A DNA stretch of 64,000 bases, from NCBI GenBank assembly GCA_963921935.1, contig OY998180.1, positions 114,830,183 to 114,894,182 on the forward strand. Reading direction: 5' to 3'. Within the stretch, counting starts at the first letter, position 1. Each line of letters begins with the position of its first letter. The stretch is from Galeruca laticollis (lineage: Eukaryota > Arthropoda > Insecta > Coleoptera > Chrysomelidae). The position numbers and the translations under genes are program-made. Below, in pieces: positions 33,727 to 44,884 of the stretch. The notes below the pieces were generated by a model. The model was not told the origin of the DNA. It ran no database searches and saw nothing but the letters and a program-made list of their open reading frames with translations.

Positions 33727-34470
33727 AGACGTTATGTAGAAGTAAAATTAGAAGAGGAACAAGCAGCTTTTAGACCAGGATGACAAGCAAATGATAATAA
33801 ATACATTTTGAGAAGGCTAATTGATAATACAAAAGAAGCGGGAGAAGAAATGTATTTAACATTTATTGACATTAAGGCAGCTTTTGACACAGTGGAAAGA
33901 GAGAAAATTTGGGAGGTATTGGAAGACTTAGAAGTACCGAAAGCTCTAATTAATATAATTAAAAGCACATACGTGACTGTCAAAGTAAGAGTGCAGATAG
34001 GATATCAAAGATCGGAAGAGTTTTTAATGAAAAAATTTATAAAACAAGGTGATAGCTTAAGCCCACTGTTGTTTGTCATTATAATGGACAAAATCTACAA
34101 CAAAATTACAGTTCCATCTATAACTTATACTAGTGAGAACTGGGTACTGCAAAAAAAGCAGGAAACAAAAATAATTGTAATGGAAATGAAACATTTAAGG
34201 AAAATAGTAAGTAAAACAAAATGGGACAAAGTAAGGAACGAAGAAATCAGAAGCATAACTAATCAAGAACCAATAATATCGAAGATTAAAAAGAAACAAT
34301 TAAACTGGTATGGTCACCTAGTAAGAATGAAGCAACAGGAAGACCCAGGAGGAAATGGATACACCAGATAGAAGAAATTGGAAAAAACAAAGGAAAGACA
34401 TGAGGAGAGATGTAGGCATTGACCAGGGACGGAAGATAATCGAAAAAATGGGTACAGGAGGAACTCCAAT
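33727..34470 (+). pseudogene. LINE reverse transcriptase fragment with internal deletion
   Basis: LEEEQAAFRPG then a stop, LTFIDIKAAFDTVEREKIWEV (motif A) and FIKQGDSLSPLLFVIIMDK (motif B). Directly after this the frame jumps to SENWVLQKKQETKIIVMEMK and KQLNWYGHLVRM, which are the C-terminal landmarks of this LINE type, then in another frame GRPRRKWIHQIEEIGKNKG. The catalytic YADD region is deleted. It is a dead, internally truncated copy of a LINE common in insects (RTE/jockey-related, not resolved). Confidence 0.85.
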
Positions 34471-34514
34471 CCGACGCCTGAGAAGGCATAAGGAGAAGAG
34501 AAAGAAAGAAAACT

Positions 34515-34854
34515 TACCTGTGCTCTTTAAAATATTTTGGAGGGTAGTTCGTGATATTCCCGAGTCAGACGACAATATCCTGGTACTAACATGCGGATTA
34601 AATTCAATATATGCCAAAACATTGATAATGTTTTCATTGGTTCTGCCAATTCGGCACATCCTAGACATCGGTCGGCGAAAGTTTCCATTGGCACGTAAGT
34701 ATTGCACCAACCTAGGAAAAAGTCTTCTGCCGTAATGATGGCGATTCGGATACCTCACTGCATACTCGCTCGCAGCAATTGAGGCAATTTGAAAACACTC
34801 AATGTAAACAGCAATCATATCAACAATTTCCTCGTTTGTAAAAGACATTTTCAA
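34515..34854 (-). pseudogene. Truncated mariner-superfamily transposase N terminus
   Basis: MKMSFTNEEIVDMIAVYIEC, ASEYAVRYPNRHHYGRR and STRILSSDSGISRTTLQ are the paired helix-turn-helix regions found at the N terminus of insect mariner-type transposases. The frame runs into the LINE fragment near 34510, so the catalytic domain is missing and the two elements are fused in opposite orientations. Confidence 0.75.
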
Positions 34855-35802
34855 TTCTCAAATCAAACTAAAACCGAACTAAGAATAATTAATTTGACGT
34901 TTCTGCTAGACATGCTTTTTTCCAACGCCCACTTGAGTTGAGATAACATATATTCCTGCAACTGGACAGCACATTTCACAATTTATGTGCTCGAACAATG
35001 TATATAAAATGATGGCGGGCATTTTGAGCATTTGAGGCGGCACAAGAATACCCATCTCTACAGGGGGAAGCTAAATAAATTTGTTTTAGATTGAAGTATT
35101 ATTTTTTTATGTATATCTCCGGATTGAAAAGAGATAGAGACTTGGGGTTTTTACTATTCGTATTGTCGTTTAGCTGCCTCTATAACAACGTAATGATATC
35201 GTTATCATTGCATCTAAATTTTCTGAGAAGACTCATGAAATATGTATTTTTATAAGGCGTCATCTAGTGACTTTATTAAAAATAACAAGGATATTCCGTG
35301 AAGTGCACCTAGTAGAGCAAGATGAACTCTTTCACATGACATGGAGTTCAATAATGTCCAATAAAGTTTTTCCGAGATGTTGCAATGTTTCCATACCAAT
35401 GTTCGCCTTATCTCCACCACTTTATTTGAAGAGTAATATACAAAAGAGTGAAACTAAAAATGCTCATAAGACACCCGATATTCAACTGCAATCATTTTCA
35501 ATGCAGCTAATCTTGGCAAATTGTAGACAAATAAAATGAATTACTACTAGTGTTACGAGCTTGTAAATGTTTTCCTGTGATTTCTCTTGGTCGCATTTAT
35601 TGTACATATTTTTTCCCAAATCTCTACGGTGAACGGTTTCCGAGATACAGTCGCTTACCTCGCTTAGGCCACCCTGTACAGGGTATTGAACTTCTTACAA
35701 TTTTTAAGGAAAATTAGTTATACTTATTTAAATACCCCGTAGAACACATAATAAACCTATATTGTTGTAATGGGGAAGTCAAGCAGATCGTATGTCCCAT
35801 AA
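34855..35802. other. Probable untranslated flank and end of the mariner remnant
   Basis: No coding frame. TACCTCGCTTAGGCCACCCT at about 35660-35679, ending at GTACAGGG, resembles a mariner terminal repeat (TACAGGGTGGCC on the minus strand) and may mark the outer end of the element whose transposase start is at 34854. Confidence 0.45.
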
Positions 35803-36068
35803 CAAAACACAGTAACTAACATTTTGGTCAAAACGCAGGTTTATCAGGGTTTGTAGTTGATGTGTTTTGTTGAACATTTCGGTATTTTGCGAACTAAAAT
35901 CGTACAATAAATAATGAAAATACGATGCATTCAAAACACAGTAACTGCTCTCCTGAAACCTATTTTACCAGTACAAAACACAGTATTTATCAAATCGTAA
36001 TATCAAAACACAGTAACTGATGGGCAGTTACTGCGTTTTGTTACGGTTTTTGTTGTTACTGTGTTTTG
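35803..36068. repeat. Left subterminal repeats of the 5.3-kb transposon
   Basis: CAAAACACAGTAACT or close variants occur at 35803, about 35934, 35973 and 36005, and inverted as CAGTTACTGCGTTTTG (about 36024) and GTTACTGTGTTTTG (about 36055). Such clusters usually bind transposase. Confidence 0.8.
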
Positions 36069-36619
36069 TAGTGCGAAATTTGTAGAATTCGATATCAAGT
36101 GGGGTATCCCCACCATTATAATTTAGAAGTTAACTGCACGTGTAAGCAGGTCTGTCACATCTACGGAATTTTCCGTAGAACTACGGAATTCAGAAGATGT
36201 CTACGAAATCTCCGAAAAGTCTCGAAAATCTACGGAATTTTCAATAACAAAGATAATAATTACTATGTACTGTTATACTGTTTGCTCCGAGTTCTCTGAG
36301 TAAATTATTTCTCAAAATATTACCCACTCACAAAATACTTACTACGAAAACCAAGAGTGCGGAGAGTAGATAACCTGACATACGCCAATCTGTATTTGTG
36401 GTTGTTTAACTTACATGAATCATGAATATAACCATAAACCATAACCAAAAACAGACGAAAAACTTAAAAATCTTCATTATTAATTTCCATTTATTGCAGC
36501 TTCGGTTACCCATTTTCCTATAGTAATAAGTGAAAATGTGAATTAAATTTCTCGCATCGGATAGTTTTGAAAACGTCTGGCTCAATGTATCAGTTTAAAA
36601 AAATGCAAATAATGAACTA

Positions 36620-36751
36620 ACATTTCCTTTATTAGTAAAATTAACAAATCACATTAGAATTCTTTCTGATATTTCTGCAACAGTAGAAAGAATTTTTTCT
36701 TCAATTAATATAAACAAAACTAGCACCAGAAACACATTGATTACCAATACC
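36620..36751 (+). pseudogene. hAT transposase C-terminal dimerisation domain remnant
   Basis: The frame reads FPLLVKLTNHIRIL, then ISATVERIFSSINI and NKTSTRNTL. This matches the hAT C-terminal signature (FPxLxxLA...ATVERxFSxxxxxKTxxRN). Only about 44 codons remain. It lies within the hAT boundaries. Confidence 0.75.
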
Positions 36752-37010
36752 TACCCAGAGTCGACTACTCCATGCAAAAAAAAATTAAAAACAATTACAG
36801 TTGCCATAACTTTAAAGCTGAAAAATTGTATACTGTCCAATAAACAAATTCCAAATTCGCACCGGCGCGCTACTTGAACGTTCAAGGTCATTAAGGATCA
36901 AATGTTCATAAATTCAGATAACCGCATACTGTACGTTGCAGCTCTATTCTGGATCTACGGAAATTTACGAACCAATCTACGGATATTTGATCAGGTACAT
37001 GTGGCAGCCC

Positions 37011-38410
37011 CATGATACAAAGAAAACAAGATATGCTAAATCACCGTCCCAAATTCGTCCAGTCGGCGCATGACGTCATGCGGTTAGTAAAATTTGAATT
37101 TAACGTATTGGAATATATGGCATTTTTAACGATTTCTAGTTATTATGTTAGATAGAAACTTTTAGTATAAAATTATATTGACGAATCGAATGCGGTTAGA
37201 CGTGATTTACATCGTGTTTTTATATGAGACCATTTTTGACAACTTTCTCTGATGACAAACACAAAACTAGTCAGATTATTAACACTTAAAACGCATTTTT
37301 TAAACTCTAGACTTGATATGCGTTTCGCTATCAAAGTTTTTGGTATTGTGGTGATATACTGATATATGTAGACAAATAGTTTTGCAACGCAATGCAATAA
37401 TATCTAATTTTGTATTTTTTTGTTAGGGATAAATAAAACACATAGCACATAGATAAAGATAATAGATAGTTAAATAAAAAAAATTTACAAAAAGCTAAAA
37501 TCGCAAACTAAAACAACATAGGGGTCGTATTATTTAACAATTTCTGACATTTTCCTTTTTATTGACAAATTCTTATCTTATAAAGTTTTGTTTAAATTGC
37601 GTATGCGGAAAAACATTCGGGATTTAAATAATAATTGTTTAACTTTCAGGCTACAATCAATGTTTGAACTTCAAATAATTAAATGATTGATATATCCTTT
37701 AGAAATAAGCAAATTATCAGAATTTACATTGTTGAAAATTGTTTCCAGTTTTTCCATGTGCCGCATCATCATGTCAGATGGTTTATCCAAGCCACACTCT
37801 AAAACTATCCTGAACCACCAAACACCAATTTCTTTGGATTAGTCTGGCATCACACTTCATAAATATTAATATCTCACCTTGCCTCCAGAATACTATTCAC
37901 AAATTTGGTCCGTTTTCTGTTATTAAAACGATCATCTCTATTTTTAATCAAACTTTTGTCACACTTTTTGTTAGACAAATTTAAAGTGGGTAATGCATCC
38001 GGCTTAAGAAGCCGACGATTTCTAGCTGAATATCCCAAAAGCTCAAATTTCAAGTTTCTCTCAAAAGAGTCTGTATCAAAATGTTTTGAACAGATACGCG
38101 CATTTTTGACGTTAATTTTGTCTTCCCGTTTGCAAACATTAATCCATTCCTTGCTAAGATTTTCGTCGTTGGGAAATTGAAAAAACATTACATCCCTGGT
38201 AAAGTTTTTAGACTGATAATCTGTGTGGCACCCAGCTACTGCACAACGCATTTTAAGAGTAAAATTAATTGAAAAATCGACTGACAAACTCATAACACAA
38301 TACAAAATAATAAGGTTTTAAGTTATGCGCTTCCGAAATAACTAACCACATGACGTATAATGCTCCGCCCTAACATGCGCAATATCATACCTTGTTTTCT
38401 TTGTATCATG
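37011..38410 (-). mobile_element. P-like element, 1.4 kb, inserted in the hAT terminal repeat
   Basis: Terminal repeats CATGATACAAAGAAAACAAG... at 37011-37035 and inverted at 38386-38410 agree in 24 of 25 positions. TGGCAGCCC precedes the left end (37002-37010) and follows the right end (38411-38419); P elements make 8-bp GC-rich duplications, so GGCAGCCC is the likely target, lying inside the hAT right end. The CATGAT end is like that of P elements. It contains a two-exon THAP gene but no visible RNase H-like transposase domain, so it is nonautonomous. Confidence 0.82.
37671..38251 (-). CDS. THAP-domain protein encoded by the P-like element (two exons)
   Basis: Exon 1 is 38251-37878 and exon 2 is 37808-37671, with intron GTGAGA...TTCAG; the joined codon keeps the frame and exon 2 ends in TGA. 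The protein starts MRCAVAGCHTDYQSK and has the C2CH zinc finger (CAVAGC ... ICSKHF) and a DALPTLNL box, equivalent to the AVPTIF box that closes THAP domains. Exon 2 is short and helical (MMMRHMEKLETIF). THAP domains are the DNA-binding part of P transposases. About 170 residues without a catalytic domain suggests a DNA-binding-only product, comparable in principle to P repressors. The Met 18 codons upstream at 38305 is less likely because it precedes the finger with non-family sequence. The frame is intact. Confidence 0.72.
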
Positions 38411-38460
38411 TGGCAGCCCTGCGTGTAAGTCAGTCTGGACAAACCAAGCGTAGTGGAAGG

Positions 38461-40790
38461 ATGTCGTCGCCAAGCAGTATTGTTGCATCGTGCAGTTCGC
38501 GAATTAAACGTTTGGTTAATTCTGCTTCCAAGAAGGTAAATATATCAACACAAAATTGGCATAATATTATCCTTATTTTTTTTGTAGGATATCGACCCAT
38601 CACCACTACTTTTTCCTGTAATTAAGTATGAAACTTCATCATTATTTACCAGCAACATTGAAAGTAAAGATCAGAAAGAAATTTACCTAGACAGACTGAA
38701 GAAATTCTGTGACATTACTGATTCTTTACGTGAAAACTAGTGATCTAGACAAATATTACGAGCTTAGCGACAGCAGCGAATACGATGATGACGTTGTGGA
38801 ATCTAAGAGTATAAGATGAGTAAAAATATCACATTCCTCAGTTCCTCAGTGGGATTATCATTGTTCAACCTGTTAATTTTTTTGTGTTCATAATATTAAC
38901 ACTAACCTATTTTTAGAGCGAAACGAAGTGTGATAATAGTCACTCAGATATAAGAAATGAAGGAGATGACCAAAATGAAACGGAAGTTTTGCCTGAACGT
39001 GACGGTTTAGTCGTAAAATTTATTTACCACTTCATTATTCAAAAATTGTGTTTGTTATATTTGTTCAGAACAACACTTTTCAGGAAAACCGAAACAATGA
39101 CGAAGGTATAGAAGAGCAAAGTACTGGAGAATTAAAAAGAAATGAAAGAAGACCAGTAGGAGTGGAAAAAATCAATAGAAAAAAAAAGATGCACCCTATG
39201 AGAGCTATGTGTGGGAGTAAATGCAGAAGACTGTCTAAAAGTCTCACAGAAGAACATCGTCATGATATCTGGAACAAGTACTGGAATTTAGACTACACAA
39301 CTAGACGCATGTAGTTGAGCAAACATTTAACATTAGTTCCAGTAAAACGAAGAAGCGCTTCAGTCGAACATCCAAGATATGAATCAAGGCATTTTACTCT
39401 ACCACTTGCAGATTATACTGAAATAGCAGTATGCAGACTGACGTTCGTAAATACTTTAGGATATTCTAGTGATTCAGTCATAACCGAATTAGTTCACTCA
39501 ATGAAAGCGAGCCCATGCGGAGATCAAGTGAAAGAGTGTAGAGGAAGAAGCCATAGACCGGAAGTTGACCGAGATGTAATAAGAAACCACATTGAATCGT
39601 TTCAGCCTTGCGTGAGTCATTATAGAAGGAAGAACGCTCCTAATATGAGATATTTGCCCAGAGACCTCACAATTGAAATCATGTACGATAAATTTGTATT
39701 AAAACATCCGAATATATGTAAAGTTGAGGTTTATAGGCAAGTTATGAAAAAAATGAATATTTCTCTTCGTCAACCCAAGTCGGATGCCTGTGAAGAGTGT
39801 TCTTCTCTAAGAATCATTTTGGAAAACGAAGATAGTGAAAACATCCAAAATAAATTCGATGTAGACCATGCCAAAGCTGCAAAAGCAAATTTCGAATATA
39901 AAAAGAACTTAGATGAAACAACAGAAGATACATGTTCAACGGGTTTACCCCATGGATTTACAAAAAGTAATTACTTTACCCATAATGCCCCAAATCAAAA
40001 CTGCATTTTTCACAAGTCGACTGGTGGTTTTCAATCAAACGTTTGCCACTTTAGGCAAAAATCACTCTAATAAAAGTTACTATGTGCTATGGCACGAAGC
40101 CTTAGGAGGACGCACAGCGGAAGCGCTTGTTGATGCTATGTTCAAAGTAATTGAGAAGGAAAGGGATTCTATGAATGTTGTATTTTGAGCTGATAATTGT
40201 ACTGCTCAGAATAAGAACTGAGTTCTGTACACCTCAATTGTGACTGAAGTGAAACGTGTAACTGGTCCGAATAAAATTGTGATTCGATATCTCACCAAAG
40301 GTCATACCCATATGAGCGCAGACTGCATCCACGGTAATATCGAGCAGAAACTCTTACGGAAGAGGAACATATATGATTTCCAGGAATTGGTAGAAGCCGT
40401 CGATGTATCCAGAACAAAATTAGAAGTTCTGCAATTAAATAAGTTTCACATGAGGCCAAATAAGAAAAGAAGTGCAAGAAAGCAAGATGATCCATTGAAG
40501 ACTTTTCTTCTGAATGAACTAGTTGAAGTCTGTTTCACAAAAGAAAGCCAGTGTATGCAATATAAAACAGATTTTTCAGATGAATATAAGATGTTGGATT
40601 TTATACAGAAATAGCATAACCTTATGACTTTTAGGCCACAAACTCTCTCCACCCGTGGCATTGCAGCATCCAAAAAAGCAAAAGTTCTCAAAGATCTGGT
40701 ACCACTAGCAGAAGGGTATTTTGGGAAACAATGCCAGAATCCGAAGCTTCTATGGACTTGATCAGTGCTGAACAAGAAGTCGCAGATATA
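38461..40790 (+). pseudogene. DDE-type transposase-like gene (DUF7869-like), several exons, decayed
   Basis: Exon 1 starts MSSPSSIVASCSSRIKRLV at 38461 and ends at a GTAAAT donor (38536). Further exons are inferred at 38588-38809, 38917-39004 and from 39069. The main exon has a Cys-rich MRAMCGSKCRRLSKSL and EEHRHDIWNKYWNLDY, VCRLTFVNTLGYSSDSVI, VSHYRRKNAPNMRYLPRDLT, CEECSSL, then ADNCTAQNKN and TKGHTHMSADCIHGNIEQKL, with Asp and Glu placed as in a DDE active site. I recall this pattern as DUF7869. Inactivating changes: a frameshift near 38740, stops at 39312, 40186, 40219 and 40612, and a frameshift near 40050. Confidence 0.75.
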
Positions 40791-41040
40791 GTTTCTGATA
40801 TTTGAATATGCGGATTGCACTTGATTTAATTTTTGATATTGGTTAGATAAATATTTTTGAATACTTGTGCCCCTTCCGTTCAGAAAATTATAAAAGTTAG
40901 TTATTTTTGTAATTTTAAAAGGATTTTGTTAAGTTTATTTTTGAAATAAAGAATCAAAATCATATTTCACGAGTTTCTGTTTTGTTTATAATATGTTTGA
41001 TGTTGCGAAAAGTCCAACATCTGAAGCTAATTTTCTTACT

Positions 41041-41123
41041 TCAAAACAAAGTAAATTTACTGTGTTTCATTTACAGCTAATTTTCTTATTTCATAACAAA
41101 GCAAAGTCAATTACTGTGTTTTG
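41041..41123. repeat. Right subterminal repeats of the 5.3-kb transposon
   Basis: TTACTGTGTTTC at about 41058 and TTACTGTGTTTTG at 41111-41123 mirror the left-end motif, accompanied by TCAAAACAAAGTAAA and duplicated AGCTAATTTTCTTA segments. Confidence 0.75.
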
Positions 41124-42062
41124 ATAAAGTATTATCTCATTCATTTTTGAAAACATATGATGCCAAACCTATATTGCAATGCTAATGTTTATTTTCAAAC
41201 ACAATTATAATTTTAGAACAAGATCTTCATTTATTTCCTGGGGCACAAAACTTATTACAAAAGTCGATTTTTTTCCGTTGTAATGTTAATGTAGTTGCAA
41301 TGGGATAGCCGAGATTCCAAACGTATAGTGAAATTCAGGGTGTTTTATTTTAAAAATTGTAACTTTGATATAGCACAACATTCTGTAACACCCTGTAACA
41401 TTGTATATAATTTTAGAATGTGAAGAGTAATGATGGCGATAATCCCCGAAAGTTTCAAATTTATATCTCAAAGGATATAGGAGGTACTGAACTTTATCAC
41501 ACTAATCAATCACCCTGTATATTTCCATTGATCATTTATTTAGAAGAAAAAACTACTACTCTCCTAGCCTATAGGCTTATGCAATCCTTCTTTTGACTGT
41601 AAGCAACGTTATTCGAAAGATATCAAACTGGCAGATGTCCAAGTGATTCTCTATTCTCTATACATATTTAGTAACCTCTGGTTTATTCGGTAACTAAACT
41701 TATCTCGTACGATGTAAATATCCGCATGAACATTCCGGACAAATTTGAAATATTCGACGATCTGGAATCCTTGTTTTGTGCATCCTGTATGTTAACAACA
41801 TCCCCAACTTACTGATATTTATGCACCTATCTAAATTACAATGGATGAGTCAGTCTTGTTGGGGCAATATACGCCACCCGAATAGGGTATTTACTCTGCA
41901 GTAAGGCGTATTGAATCATAAATTAGTTCGTGAATTATTTTGAGGTTTAAAGGGCACTTCAACTAGCTTCGCATGATGCTGTTGTGCTTTTTGATCCTTA
42001 ATGAATTCGTTTTGGGATTTTACGTAAGAAAAACTGAACAGTTAATATCAATAGTTGAAAAA
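41124..42062. other. No gene; dispersed repeat copy at 41330-41520
   Basis: 41330-41480 is the inverted partner of 31140-31280, and TCACCCTGTATA at 41510-41521 looks like a mariner-type end. No coding frame is supported. Confidence 0.5.
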
Positions 42063-42165
42063 CATTGTCTTTCTACAACTGCTGTGAAAAGTAGCGTATT
42101 TCTCATAGCTTACTAAATTTCACAACCATATGTTGCTCATACTGTGAGAAATATTTTTTTTATAA
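42063..42165 (+). repeat. Dispersed repeat related to 13757-13850
   Basis: TCTACAACTGCTGTGAAAAG, TTTCTCATAGCTTACTAAA and CATACTGTGAGAAATATT match 13760-13840 in order with few differences. Confidence 0.75.
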
Positions 42166-42849
42166 TTCACGTATACAAAATTTACTTTTTATAATTCGCG
42201 TATAACAGAGACTTCATTATAACATTGTTTACAATGTCACAATGAAGCTCTTTGAACACTGTTATAGTAATTTTTAGTGTACAGTTGGTTATTGTATTTA
42301 GTTATATTTTTATTTGACATTTGACTTTAACCTTGACACAAATTATAAATAAAATGGTCTAGCGTTGTTCTAGCTAGCAAATTATTATATTGAAGGTAAA
42401 TTAGAATGATTTATATATTAAACATATTAATGAATAAAGTACGCTAACGTTTATTTATCGATGATTTGTCAATTGTTTATTTTTACATTGTATAGGATAA
42501 ATATATAGGTATACAAAACGTTCGATTTTTGGGATAAATTACCAGATGAAGATGTATTACAGAAATAATTCTGTTCATGATATAACATAAATAGATCGCA
42601 AAAGCATATACGATGAAACTCTTTTTTAAACAAATAATCATCCTCTTTTTGCTTAAATGAAAGTTTGTTTACAATTTACACAATTATTCGGTTATGTCAA
42701 AAGTCAGAAGTGCTGAATAAAACCATCTGTGATCTGACCAATTAGGAATCAACAGAATTGCTAACTTAAATTTAAACCACTCCTCCTAGTTTAAAAACTG
42801 GGATTATATGAAATTATATTTTATTTAAATAATTAAATAAATGCAAATT
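42166..42849. other. No recognisable feature
   Basis: AT-rich DNA with a tandem-like pair ATAATTCACGTATA / ATAATTCGCGTATA near 42161-42206. No gene. Confidence 0.4.
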
Positions 42850-43010
42850 ATAAGAAATATTGTGTAAAACTTGTGCCACAATGACTTTCTGTAGTATTCG
42901 TGATTTGCACAACTCACCGCTTCGCGGTTCGTTGTGCAAACTTCACTCGTACTCCAAAACGAGTCATTGTGACACTTGTTTTACAAATAACTATTGTGAC
43001 ATCGAAAACA
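42850..43010. mobile_element. Palindromic MITE, copy 1
   Basis: GTAAAACTTGTGCCACAATGAC ... GTCATTGTGACACTTGTTTTAC style arms (about 55 bp each) meet at CCGCTTCGCGGTTCG, near 42927. The whole unit could form a single hairpin. It is closely related to copy 2 at 43605. Confidence 0.75.
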
Positions 43011-43604
43011 GTGTCACAAAATAACCATTTCAGCATCGTTTTTAGTAACTTTTTATACAGTTGGAAGCACTATTTAACTTATGGCCGACAAACTGACATT
43101 CATAACAGGCATTGGACGGTGGACACTTGGTAAATTTTGAAGAATTTAAATAATTCAAATAAAAACAATAATATAAACAATAAATAATTATAAGGTAAGT
43201 CATGAATTGTAATGTCAATCGTATGTATTTCAATTTCTAAATTTTCAGCATTGAAATTTTGTCACGTGCAGAACAAATGACAGAATTATGAACGTAAATG
43301 AAATCAAATCAAAACATAAATACTATATACCTATTTCTGTTTAGGGTTTTCAGGTAGTAAATCATTAACTGCATTATCAGTAATGTTGCGAAATTCTGGT
43401 GAAGTGCATGATAATTCGCTATTTAGTTGCATATTCGTAAATTCCGAACTATGTATTAGTAACTTAATGAACATTCAAATTTAAAATGTACAACTTCTGT
43501 CAACTGTCACTTGTTTATATGAGGGTAACCAACATAAATAAAGAAGCACAAAAATTCCTACTATTGAAATTATATTTTCATGAAAAACTGTTTTGCACGT
43601 TCAT
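43011..43604. other. No gene between the two palindromic MITEs
   Basis: AT-rich sequence. I see no coding frame or repeat beyond the flanking palindromes. Confidence 0.4.
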
Positions 43605-43760
43605 TATAAAAAATAGTATGTAAAACTCTTATCACAATGACATTTTGTAGTACTCGTGCTTTGCGTAACTGACCGCTTCGTGGTTCGTTACGCAAACTGC
43701 ACTCGTACTACAAAATGAGTCGTTGTGACACTTGTTTTACAATACACTATTCTCACACCT
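43605..43760. mobile_element. Palindromic MITE, copy 2
   Basis: GTAAAACTCTTATCACAATG on the left mirrors GTTGTGACACTTGTTTTAC on the right; the centre is GACCGCTTCGTGGTTCGTTA. The arms contain TTTTGTAGTACTCGTG / CACTCGTACTACAAAA. It shares the outer ACTTGTTTTACAA...ACTATT end with copy 1. Confidence 0.78.
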
Positions 43761-43956
43761 CATAAAGTCACCGGCAAAAAAACCGGCCACAATAAACTGG
43801 ACCCAATAAACTGGACCCAATTTCAAAGTTGGCTTCCTTGCGAACCGCTCATTTAATTTTGATGCGTTTTTCAAAATTGTAGATTAACTTCGCTTAAACG
43901 ATATCAGAGATTTTTATTCAGATTCGAATTTGAACATATACAGGGTGCAGCAATGT
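43761..43956. other. No gene; short duplication
   Basis: AATAAACTGGACCC is repeated twice in tandem at about 43792-43820. Nothing else is recognisable. Confidence 0.5.
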
Positions 43957-44110
43957 GACGAAGTTTCTTTCCCGAAATTTGTTCCACACTGTGGAATGCA
44001 ACAGCTATAGCAGCTATTGTCAACTGGAATCACATTCAACCCTGACCTTTACTCAACATTTTGTTCTTCTAATCAGGACATTATCTCCGTTTTTATTGGA
44101 CATACACTGT
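43957..44110 (+). repeat. Long inverted repeat arm, partner at 47995-48145
   Basis: About 150 bp (for example AATGCAACAGCTATAGCAGC and GGAATCACATTCAACCCTGA) recurs in inverse orientation 4 kb away with good identity. It is either the terminal repeats of a 4.2-kb element containing the Tc1, or two dispersed copies that happen to face each other. Confidence 0.7.
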
Positions 44111-44884
44111 GTTTTACAATCTCATTTTTGTTTTTGAGATAGTTATATTACGGGAAGTCTTCAAACACTTTAATTTAAACTTTACTTAACTTGAAGGACC
44201 ACCAGTGTTTCCACTGAATTAATTACGTGTATTTATGTAGGATTTGGATGGTTTAATAAATTAAACTATTATATCACTTTCACTTGTTGTATATATTTGC
44301 GGGAATTACTTGTTGTTCAACTTGCTGAACATTTAAGAAGTTCACTAATTTTTATCTATATATCACTGCATCACATGATCTGATATAAATGAATGAAAGT
44401 TAATGATTGTTAAAATGTTGTACTGGTAGAAAACGCCGGTATTATAATGAGAGTACAATTATGTACGAAGGTTGACTGGGAAGTGAAGTAAAATAGGGTC
44501 TTATTCCTATTTATAGGTCGCTCAAAATGGGTGATGACAAGAAGAGTCATGTGAGAATGTAGCCAATGGAGGATAAAGATTTAAAATATAACTGTCATAC
44601 AACTGTTGAAAATATCAGCCGAGGCACGCATTATTTGTTAATAAAAGAAATTGTTGTTTGTTGCGATACTGTCTTTTCTAAGCAGTTTTTATGACGCGAT
44701 ACGAAATGGAAAACTTGGATGTACGCAGTGAGTAGAGATGTAACATAAGATAAGGCAAGGGCAAGTGTTTTTGTTGTGAAAGAGACTTTGAAATGAAATT
44801 TTGTGTAGTTAAAGAAATATTATATAAATGAAGGGGATTATATTTTTATTTAAGATGTATGTGGGATATATGAATTTTGATATA
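44111..44884. other. No recognisable feature
   Basis: AT-rich, no supported coding frame. Confidence 0.4.

Larger units (their letters stand above)
36147..38421 (+). mobile_element. hAT element with 8-bp target duplication, carrying a P-like insertion
   Basis: Left end CAGGTCTGTCACAT at 36147 and right end ATGTGGCAGCCCTG (inverse CAGGGCTGCCACAT) ending at 38421 match at 12 of 14 positions. CGTGTAAG flanks both sides (36139-36146 and 38422-38429), a perfect 8-bp hAT duplication. Without the P-like insertion the element is about 0.87 kb, so it is an internally deleted hAT keeping only the 3' end of the transposase. Repeated CTACGGAATTTTCCGTAG-type palindromes lie next to the left end. Confidence 0.85.
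35803..41123 (+). mobile_element. 5.3-kb DNA transposon with subterminal repeats and a DUF7869-like transposase pseudogene
   Basis: The ends are CAAAACACAGTAACTAAC at 35803 and, inverted, GTCAATTACTGTGTTTTG ending at 41123. ATAA flanks both ends (35799-35802 and 41124-41127), a possible 4-bp target duplication. Several further copies of CAAAACACAGTAACT lie just inside the left end and two just inside the right end. The interior holds an intron-containing transposase-like gene (38461-40790). A hAT element (36147-38421) sits in its 5' untranslated part. The superfamily is not certain. Confidence 0.72.

Noticed and set aside
36147..37010. Assigning the THAP gene to the 5.3-kb transposon as a divergent second gene
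   Set aside because: The gene lies within its own 25-bp inverted repeats and duplicated target inside the hAT element, so it belongs to the P-like insertion.
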